From assembly GCA_019416775.1 (NCBI GenBank), contig DXWR01000092.1, positions 1 to 8,110 of the forward strand: DNA of 8,110 bases, given 5' to 3'. This stretch comes from Oscillospiraceae bacterium. Its GTDB lineage: Bacteria > Bacillota > Clostridia > Oscillospirales > Ruminococcaceae. The translations under genes were made by a program, and so were the position numbers. Position 1 is the stretch's first letter. The number at the start of each line of letters is the position of its first letter. The notes beneath the pieces were generated by a model. That model worked only from the letters and a program-made list of their open reading frames with translations. It made no database searches and was not told the DNA's origin. Shown here one piece after another: positions 1 through 4,824 of this stretch.

Positions 1-560
1 AGCTCAAAGGTGGTCTCAATGGGCTTTTGCTGGCGCTGGCGCACAATGGCGTCTGCAATCCGCCGGGAAAATTTTTCTTCACCGTATTCCCAGAAGATCT
101 TCGCCAAGCTGTCCCGGTCGTAGGTGTTCACCACATCAGCGGCAGTGATACCGGTTTGGCTCATCCGCATATCCAGAGGAGCGTCGGTGCGATAGGAGAA
201 TCCACGCCGCCCTTCGTCCAACTGGTGGGAGGACACGCCCAGATCCAACAGCACCCCATCCACCTGGATTACTCCCTGCGCTGCCAGCACGGCAACCATA
301 TCCGCAAAATTGGTTTGCAGCACCGTTGCTTGGGCGTAAGGGGCAAGCCGCTGTCCCGCTTCCCGAATGGCATCCGGATCTTGGTCTAGGGAATACAGTC
401 TCCCCGTGGTAAGGCGCCGGGCAATGGCTTCACTGTGTCCGCCCCCTCCCGCAGTACCGTCCACATAGATGCCGTCGGAGCGGATGTTCAGCCCCTCCAA
501 GCATTCTTCCAGCAGCACCGGACGGTGGTATCCTGAAGTGTGAATGTTCTCTTTTTCCAT
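1..560 (-). CDS. rsmH: 16S rRNA (cytosine(1402)-N(4))-methyltransferase RsmH, 5' part (C-terminus off the window)
   Basis: Methylates N4 of C1402 in the 16S rRNA decoding centre using S-adenosylmethionine; cytoplasmic. My reading from the ATG at 560 gives 186 complete residues with no stop, so the frame runs off the left edge; family members are about 310 residues. Family landmarks seen: the N-terminal HRPVLLEECLEGL segment (residues 12-24), the SAM-binding glycine-rich loop DGTAGGGGHS (34-43), the SLDQDPDAI strand (57-65), the DGVLLDLGVSSHQLD motif (101-115) and GRRGFSYRTDAPLDMRM (117-133). The start codon shares its A with the mraZ stop (TGATG), which implies translational coupling. A GGAGGAG lies about 11 bases upstream, inside mraZ. 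The pair mraZ-rsmH is the conserved head of the division and cell-wall cluster. Identity is very secure. Confidence 0.96.
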   Translation of the reverse strand, partial: MEKENIHTSGYHRPVLLEECLEGLNIRSDGIYVDGTAGGGGHSEAIARRLTTGRLYSLDQDPDAIREAGQRLAPYAQATVLQTNFADMVAVLAAQGVIQVDGVLLDLGVSSHQLDEGRRGFSYRTDAPLDMRMSQTGITAADVVNTYDRDSLAKIFWEYGEEKFSRRIADAIVRQRQQKPIETTFE

Positions 561-985
561 CACAGGTCCAACTCCTCCAACAAAGCCGAGATTTCTTCCG
601 GACTGTCCCCTTCCTGATAAAGGGCCTGCCAGGAAGCCAGATCCCAGATCTCACAGTGGTCGGACACCCCTACCACCCGGACTTCTTTGTCCAGTTGGGC
701 ATATTCCCGCAGTTCCTGGGGAATCACGATCCGCCCCTGCTTGTCCGGCTCGACCTCGGTGGCGTTGGCAAAAAACACCCGTCCCAATTCTCTGGCTTTT
801 TTCATGGGAAGAGCGCTGATCTTCTCGCTTTTTTTCTTCCATTCTTCCAGGGAGTACACATCAATACAGCGTTCTCCCAAGGCTTTGGTGATGATAAACG
901 TACCGCCCAAATCTCCCCGGAGTTTGGCTGGAAAATTTAACCGCCCTTTGACGTCTATGACGCAGCGAAATCCGCCGATGAGCAT
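560..985 (-). CDS. mraZ: Transcriptional regulator MraZ
   Basis: Ring-forming AbrB-like DNA-binding protein that controls its own dcw operon and sits on the nucleoid. The 141-residue length is normal for the family (about 140-150). Two SpoVT/AbrB half-domains are seen, each with the family's DxxGR signature: D11-V-K-G-R15 followed by LNFPAKLR, and D81-K-Q-G-R85 followed by IVIPQELRE. The chosen start MLIGGF matches the usual MF(I/M)GxY beginning and has AAAGGCGGG 5-13 bases upstream. An ATG six bases earlier is out of frame (ATGAATG). It is the first gene after a strong promoter and overlaps rsmH by one base. Three phased TGG repeats just downstream of the -10 are its probable operator, so autoregulation is expected. 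Confidence 0.96.
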   Translation of the reverse strand: MLIGGFRCVIDVKGRLNFPAKLRGDLGGTFIITKALGERCIDVYSLEEWKKKSEKISALPMKKARELGRVFFANATEVEPDKQGRIVIPQELREYAQLDKEVRVVGVSDHCEIWDLASWQALYQEGDSPEEISALLEELDL

Positions 986-1036
986 TCATTTTCCCGCCTT
1001 TCTATATTTTGTCCGAAGCATAGGCTTGGGCTGATT

Positions 1037-1062
1037 CACCATTTTACACCACCGCAACCCAC
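1037..1062 (-). promoter_or_regulatory. Probable MraZ operator: three phased TGG repeats
   Basis: On the minus strand GTGG(G/T) or ATGGT occurs three times, with TGG at 1061-1059, 1051-1049 and 1041-1039. The period is exactly 10 bp, one helical turn. MraZ in E. coli binds TGGGN direct repeats separated by 5 nt, also a 10-bp period, so the pattern fits a MraZ ring contacting one DNA face. Here the repeats lie just downstream of the -10, at roughly +5 to +28, where binding would block initiation or promoter clearance. Assignment to MraZ is inference from the pattern and its position before mraZ. Confidence 0.68.
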
Positions 1063-1072
1063 TTTCTAGTTC

Positions 1073-1101
1073 ATTATACCCACCGCTGCCTTTAAATGCA
1101 A
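1073..1101 (-). promoter_or_regulatory. Sigma-A type promoter of mraZ-rsmH
   Basis: On the minus strand, TTGCAT (1101-1096) is followed after exactly 17 bases by a perfect TATAAT (1078-1073). The predicted transcript start is near 1066, which leaves a leader of about 80 bases before the mraZ start at 985. The -35 matches only the TTG half of the consensus, but the spacing and -10 are ideal and the position is right for the dcw operon. Confidence 0.75.
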
Positions 1102-1193
1102 GGGGTTTGTCCGAATTTTCATCTCTTTTCCATAAAGTAGAAAGACTTCACAGTTTGGCTTTTTGTCCGCTTCAAATTTTTCACTTGTTTTGC

Positions 1194-1222
1194 TGTACTT
1201 TACACCGGAAATTTGCTATAAT
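1194..1222 (+). promoter_or_regulatory. Extended -10 promoter for the zinc-ribbon/DUF1015/fabV genes
   Basis: TGCTATAAT at 1214-1222 is a complete extended -10 (TGnTATAAT). The -35 is poor: TGTACT at 1194-1199 gives a 17-bp spacer, while the better-looking TTTACA at 1199-1204 is only 12 bp away and cannot serve this -10. Extended -10 promoters tolerate weak -35 boxes. The predicted start near 1229 gives a leader of about 87 bases. It is divergent from the mraZ promoter, with about 93 bp between the two. Confidence 0.6.
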
Positions 1223-1252
1223 AATGGCTAAGAATGATGATTTCGTCCTATC

Positions 1253-1286
1253 CCTTTCCTGCGGCAGTATTTAATCCCGCAAAAGG
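1253..1286 (+). other. Possible 5' leader hairpin before the zinc-ribbon gene
   Basis: CCTTT (1253-1257) plus TGCGG (1260-1264) can pair with CCGCAAAAGG (1277-1286). This gives ten base pairs with a 2-base bulge and a 12-base loop. It ends about 16 bases before the AAAGGAG ribosome binding site at 1304-1310 and has no U-run after it, so it is not a terminator. It could affect mRNA stability or be fortuitous. Confidence 0.35.
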
Positions 1287-1315
1287 TGCGTCAGTTTTAC
1301 GTTAAAGGAGCTTTC

Positions 1316-2155
1316 ATGAAACAATGCAGCATCTGCGGCTACCTGTTTGAGCCCGAGGATTCCCAATCTCCGCGCTGCCCTCACTGCGGCGCAAATCCAG
1401 ACGAGAGTTCCCCTTCGGAAAACTCCCAGCAGCCTTCCCCTCATCTGGAACAACCGGCCCAGGAGCTGGAAAAAACGGCTTCCACAGAAGAAGAAACATC
1501 GGTCCAACCGGATCCGGCCATGATCCAAAAAACCGAAAAGCCCAAAGATCCATCTAAGGAAATGCCGCCGTCTTCTTCTCCCCAGCCGGAAGGATCCTTC
1601 ATCCAGGAGCCCCTTCCACCCGATTCCATTTCCCAGAATCAAGCGCCGGAACTGCAAAACGATTCGCCCCTATCTTCGCCGGCGGCAGAAGCAAACCAAC
1701 CTTCCCCGGAAATCCCGCACAAGAGAAAGCGGCGGACAGGAATGTGGCTGAAGGTTTTAGGGTTTGTTTTGCTGCTTTTCCTAGTGGCGATTTGTTCCTT
1801 TTTGTTGGGTATGGGGCAACAAAGCTGGTTTTCTCAGCAGGAAGCTACCCCCTCTGCTACTGAGATTCAACATTCTGACAATGAATATTACGATCCTCAG
1901 GGGGTTTCCCCGGAAGAATTTGCCCGGTTGGAACTGGGAATGACCTACGCTCAGATCAGCGGCATCATCGGCGGCGACGCTTATCAAACCACTGTACCGG
2001 ATGTTTCCGGCAGTTACAGCGCCGCTTGGCAAGGGCAGGAAGATCCACAGGCAGTCTTGACGGTCCGATTTGTCAACGGCCAAGCCACAGATTTGCAGCA
2101 AAGCGGTCTGGACGGCACCCAATCTCAGGAAAGTGAATCCTCTCAAGCCCAATAA
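1316..2155 (+). CDS. Zinc-ribbon, single-pass membrane protein with a DUF3862/BamE-like extracellular domain
   Basis: Function unknown. The 279-residue protein has four parts. (1) An N-terminal zinc ribbon has Cys4-x2-Cys7 and Cys21-x2-Cys24 (CSICGYLFEP, RCPHCGA). (2) A long low-complexity Pro/Ser/Glu/Gln linker spans about 28-134. (3) A basic stop (KRKRR, 136-140) precedes one hydrophobic helix (about 144-166), predicting cytoplasmic ribbon and outside C-terminus. (4) The C-terminal domain (about 197-265) has EEFARLELGMTYAQISGIIGG, and ends with VRFVNGQATDLQQSGL. This matches the pattern of DUF3862 and the SmpA/BamE or BLIP fold (F-x2-(I/L)-x2-GMTY-x5-IIGG). A Ser/Gln tail follows. Start: ATG at 1316 has AAAGGAG (1304-1310) ideally placed; an upstream in-frame GTG at 1286 would add ten residues without a good site. 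It is the first gene after the extended -10 promoter and lies 27 bases from the DUF1015 gene. Family assignment of the last domain is from pattern memory, not a search. Confidence 0.88.
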   Translation: MKQCSICGYLFEPEDSQSPRCPHCGANPDESSPSENSQQPSPHLEQPAQELEKTASTEEETSVQPDPAMIQKTEKPKDPSKEMPPSSSPQPEGSFIQEPLPPDSISQNQAPELQNDSPLSSPAAEANQPSPEIPHKRKRRTGMWLKVLGFVLLLFLVAICSFLLGMGQQSWFSQQEATPSATEIQHSDNEYYDPQGVSPEEFARLELGMTYAQISGIIGGDAYQTTVPDVSGSYSAAWQGQEDPQAVLTVRFVNGQATDLQQSGLDGTQSQESESSQAQ

Positions 2156-2182
2156 GCCGGAGAGAAAAGGAGACTGACCTCT

Positions 2183-3466
2183 ATGTCCAATCAGTATTTG
2201 AGTTTTGCCACCATTCTTCTCCCTCGGCCCGGCACAGACTGGAGCCGGTACAGCGTTATTGCCTGCGACCAATTTACCAGTCAGCCGGAATATTGGCGCC
2301 GGGTCACCGATTATGTGGGGGACGCCCCCAGTACCTTGAAAATGATTCTGCCGGAACTTTACCTTTCCCAGCCTGATGCCAAACAACGGATCCGGCAGAT
2401 CCACCGTGCCATGGATCAGTACCAGACAGATGGGATCTTTTCCACCCTGCCCCACGCTATGATCTGTGTCCGGCGAACCTTATCCGACGGCACCCTGCGC
2501 CGGGGAATTGTAGGGCTGATCGACCTGGAGCAATACGACTACCGTCCCGGCAGCGATTCCCTGATCCGCGCCACGGAGCAAACCGTGCTGGAACGCCTGC
2601 CCCCCAGAATGGAGATTCGCCAAGGGGCCACGTTGGAGCTTCCCCATGTGATGCTGTTGGTGGACGATGGAGAGGAGCCTCTGATCCAGCCCATCTGCGA
2701 TGGGTTTGAAGCCATGGAACCTCTGTATGATTTTGACCTGATGCTGGGCAGCGGCCACCTTTCCGGTTACCGGCTGGACGATGCTTCCGCACGGAAACTG
2801 GCGGCTGGGTTGGACAAGCTGGCGGATCCGGACGCCTTTTCCCGCCGGTACGGCATCTCCGGCTACGCTCCCCTTTTATTTGCGGTAGGAGACGGCAACC
2901 ATTCTTTGGCGGCAGCCCGGGCTTGTTGGGAACGGATCAAACACACCCTCCCCCCTCAGCAAGCGGCAGCCCATCCCGCCCGGTACGCCTTGGTGGAGGG
3001 ATGCAGTCTCCACGATCCAAGCCTCCAATTCCGAGCCATTCACCGGGTGGTGTTTGACGTAAATCCTACCCAGCTCATGGCCGCATTGAAGCACCGTTAC
3101 CACATTCTTCCCGGCGTCCATCCCGACGGTCAAACCATCACCGCCCTTTGGCGGGATCAAGAAGAGGTGTTCACCATCCTGGAACCGCCCTGTCAGCTGG
3201 CTACCGGCAGCTTGCAGCAATTTTTGGACGGGTATCTTCGGGTGCACCGGGGCCGGGAAGACTACATCCACGGCCGGGAAAACGTGCGCGCCTTGGCTTC
3301 TCAACCGGACACCATTGGCTTTTTGCTCCCTGCCATGGAAAAATCCATGTTATTTAAAACCGTGGTGCTGGACGGCGCTTTGCCTCGAAAAACCTTTTCC
3401 ATGGGGCAGGCACTGGATAAACGGTTTTACCTGGAAGCCCGGCGGATTCAACCCAAATCAATGTGA
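2183..3466 (+). CDS. DUF1015 family protein
   Basis: Uncharacterised conserved protein of 427 residues, full length for the clostridial members of DUF1015 (COG4198). Recognised by VIACDQFTSQPEYW (25-38) followed by GDAPSTLKMILPELYL (46-61), by the central VGDGNHSLAAAR motif (235-246), and by the C-terminal LPRKTFSMGQALDKRFYLEARRI (400-422). The central motif corresponds to the DGHHR-like motif of other DUF1015 proteins. That motif recalls the DGHHR motif of ParB-fold free-serine kinases (SerK), so a small-molecule kinase or nucleotide-binding role is possible, but this is inference. No signal peptide or membrane segment is seen, so it is probably cytoplasmic. The start ATG has AAGGAG (2167-2172) ten bases upstream. 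It begins 27 bases after the zinc-ribbon gene, so the two are likely co-transcribed; fabV follows after 58 bases. Confidence 0.9.
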   Translation: MSNQYLSFATILLPRPGTDWSRYSVIACDQFTSQPEYWRRVTDYVGDAPSTLKMILPELYLSQPDAKQRIRQIHRAMDQYQTDGIFSTLPHAMICVRRTLSDGTLRRGIVGLIDLEQYDYRPGSDSLIRATEQTVLERLPPRMEIRQGATLELPHVMLLVDDGEEPLIQPICDGFEAMEPLYDFDLMLGSGHLSGYRLDDASARKLAAGLDKLADPDAFSRRYGISGYAPLLFAVGDGNHSLAAARACWERIKHTLPPQQAAAHPARYALVEGCSLHDPSLQFRAIHRVVFDVNPTQLMAALKHRYHILPGVHPDGQTITALWRDQEEVFTILEPPCQLATGSLQQFLDGYLRVHRGREDYIHGRENVRALASQPDTIGFLLPAMEKSMLFKTVVLDGALPRKTFSMGQALDKRFYLEARRIQPKSM

Positions 3467-3472
3467 TCTTTC

Positions 3473-3487
3473 GCCGCTTTTGGCGGC
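3473..3487 (+). other. Small GC hairpin between the DUF1015 gene and fabV
   Basis: GCCGC (3473-3477) and GCGGC (3483-3487) form a five-pair stem with a TTTTG loop, six bases after the DUF1015 stop. There is no U-run behind it (CTTGAGATAG follows), so I do not call it a terminator. It might partly attenuate, or protect an mRNA end, between DUF1015 and fabV. Confidence 0.35.
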
Positions 3488-3524
3488 TTGAGATAGATGA
3501 GTTTACAAGGAAAGGAAGATCCTC

Positions 3525-4718
3525 ATGATTGTTACTCCGAAAACCAGAGGCTTTATCTGCACCACCGCCCACAAGGACGGCTGCAAAGCCAACGTGAAGC
3601 GTCAGATTGACTATGTGAAGAGCCAGCCCAAAGTGGAAAATGGTCCGAAAAAGGTACTGGTCATCGGTGCTTCCACCGGCTACGGCCTGGCCAGCCGCAT
3701 CAGCGCTGCCTTCGGCTGCGGCGCCGCCACCATCGGCGTAATCTTTGACAAACCCGCCGACCGCAAGCGCACCGCTTCTGCCGGCTGGTACAACACCGCT
3801 GCTTTTGAAGAATTTGCTGCACAGGATGGGCTGTACGCCAAAACCATCAACGGCGATGCTTTCTCCGGCGCAGTCAAGCAGCAGGTTATCGACCTGATCC
3901 GCCAAGATTTAGGGCAGATCGATCTGTTTGTGTACAGCTTGGCAGCTCCCCGGCGCAAGTGTGACGACGGCACCACCTACACCAGCGTGCTGAAGACCAC
4001 CGGGGAAAGCTACACCAACATCACCGTAGACCTGGCTACCAACACCGTAGGCGAAGTAACCATCGACCCCGCCACCCCGGAAGAAGTGGAAGCCACCATC
4101 AAGGTCATGGGCGGCGAAGACTGGAGCGACTGGGTGAAGGCCCTTTCCGACGCCGGAGTGCTGGCCCAAAATGCAATTACCCTGGCTTACTCCTACATCG
4201 GTCCTAAAATCACCTGGCCCATCTACTACAACGGTTCTATCGGCGCTGCCAAGAAGGATCTGTACCAAACCAGCGTAAAGCTGAACGAGGAGTACAAGGA
4301 TCTGGGCTTGAAAGCTTACATTTCGGTGAACAAAGCCCTGGTGACCCAGGCCAGCGCTGCCATTCCGGTGGTGCCGCTGTACATCACCATCCTCTACAAG
4401 CTGATGAAGGAAATGGGAATCCACGAAGGCTGCATCGAGCAGATGTACCGGATGTTCGCTCAAAAGCTGTACCTTCCCACCCCTGAAGTGGACGAACAAG
4501 GGCAGCTCCGGCTGGACGATTGGGAAATGCGGGATGACGTACAGTCCAAGGTGGAAGAGCTTTGGGGTCATGTCACCACCGAAAACCTGAAAGAATACGC
4601 CGATATCGACGGTTACTGGGAAGATTTCTACAATATGTTTGGCTTCGGCATCGATGGCGTAGATTACGACAAGGACATCGATATTACCGCCAAGATTCCT
4701 TCCATCCCCGAAGAATAA
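3525..4718 (+). CDS. fabV: Trans-2-enoyl-ACP/CoA reductase FabV (Ter family)
   Basis: Reduces the double bond of trans-2-enoyl-ACP (last step of fatty acid elongation) or of crotonyl/enoyl-CoA (Ter-type activity) with NAD(P)H; cytoplasmic monomer. The 397-residue length is normal. The N-terminal NADH-binding part carries VLVIGASTGYGLASR (44-58, GxxxGxG G48-G52-G54). It is followed by GVIFDKPADRKRTASAGWYN (71-90), where Asp75 sits at the place of the acidic residue thought to favour NADH. The catalytic Y-x8-K-K motif of FabV is intact: Tyr234, Lys243, Lys244 in IYYNGSIGAAKKDL. YSYIGPK (222-228) and EGCIEQMYRMF are further signatures, and the C-terminal FAD_bd-type domain (about 320-385) is present. 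The start ATG has AAAGGA (3511-3516) eight bases upstream. Threonine codons are almost all ACC, more biased than in the two genes before it, which suggests high expression. FabV is poorly inhibited by triclosan in characterised species. ACP versus CoA preference cannot be read from the sequence. Confidence 0.95.
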   Translation: MIVTPKTRGFICTTAHKDGCKANVKRQIDYVKSQPKVENGPKKVLVIGASTGYGLASRISAAFGCGAATIGVIFDKPADRKRTASAGWYNTAAFEEFAAQDGLYAKTINGDAFSGAVKQQVIDLIRQDLGQIDLFVYSLAAPRRKCDDGTTYTSVLKTTGESYTNITVDLATNTVGEVTIDPATPEEVEATIKVMGGEDWSDWVKALSDAGVLAQNAITLAYSYIGPKITWPIYYNGSIGAAKKDLYQTSVKLNEEYKDLGLKAYISVNKALVTQASAAIPVVPLYITILYKLMKEMGIHEGCIEQMYRMFAQKLYLPTPEVDEQGQLRLDDWEMRDDVQSKVEELWGHVTTENLKEYADIDGYWEDFYNMFGFGIDGVDYDKDIDITAKIPSIPEE

Positions 4719-4732
4719 AAACCATAAAAAAT

Positions 4733-4769
4733 AGAGGTTAGGCCAAAAGCGGTCTAACCTCTTGTTTTG
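4733..4769. terminator. Bidirectional intrinsic terminator between convergent fabV and ptsG
   Basis: AGAGGTTAGGCC (4733-4744) pairs with GGTCTAACCTCT (4751-4762): 12 contiguous pairs including one G-U, with loop AAAAGC. On the plus strand it is followed by TGTTTTG (4763-4769) and a further CTCTTTTTC. On the minus strand the A-rich stretch 4718-4730 reads as a U-run. It lies 15 bases after the fabV stop and 62 bases after the ptsG stop, so it can end both transcripts. Confidence 0.88.
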
Positions 4770-4770
4770 T

Positions 4771-4799
4771 CTCTTTTTCAATTGGAAAAAGAGCGCTCT
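4771..4799. repeat. Overlapping inverted repeats downstream of ptsG
   Basis: CTCTTTTTC (4771-4779) and GAAAAAGAG (4785-4793) form a perfect 9-bp inverted repeat around AATTG. It overlaps a second perfect palindrome, AGAGCGCTCT (4790-4799). They lie between the ptsG stop and the main terminator. They may act as extra 3'-end hairpins for the minus-strand transcript; the AT-rich stem is too weak to be convincing as a terminator alone. Confidence 0.45.
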
Positions 4800-4824
4800 G
4801 TTATTCCCTCTTTAACAAGGCAAA

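Larger units (their letters stand above)
1008..1169. repeat. Three copies of the octamer TTTGTCCG in the divergent intergenic region
   Basis: TTTGTCCG (CGGACAAA on the minus strand) occurs at 1008-1015, 1106-1113 and 1162-1169, all in the same orientation, within 162 bases of non-coding DNA. Two copies lie upstream of the mraZ -35 and one is in the mraZ leader. Spacing is irregular (98 and 56 bases), so it is not a tandem array. It may be a regulator site or chance. I do not recognise a factor for it. Confidence 0.3.

Noticed and set aside
27..389. Plus-strand open frame of 120 codons at the left edge
   Set aside because: It lies opposite rsmH, whose minus-strand frame shows the SAM-binding and DLGVSSHQLD motifs.
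1199..1222. TTTACA plus TATAAT as a standard -35/-10 pair
   Set aside because: The spacer is only 12 bp. The extended -10 (TGCTATAAT) explains the promoter better.
1286..1315. Upstream GTG start for the zinc-ribbon protein
   Set aside because: It has no ribosome binding site and would add ten residues before the typical MKQCSICG start, which has a well-placed AAAGGAG.
1781..2455. Minus-strand open frame spanning the zinc-ribbon/DUF1015 junction
   Set aside because: It crosses two real plus-strand genes and their ribosome binding site and has no recognisable motif.
3909..4781. Long minus-strand open frame (290 codons) opposite fabV
   Set aside because: Antisense of a strongly recognised gene; it also starts beyond the bidirectional terminator and reads as low-complexity Gly/Val/His sequence with no family motifs.
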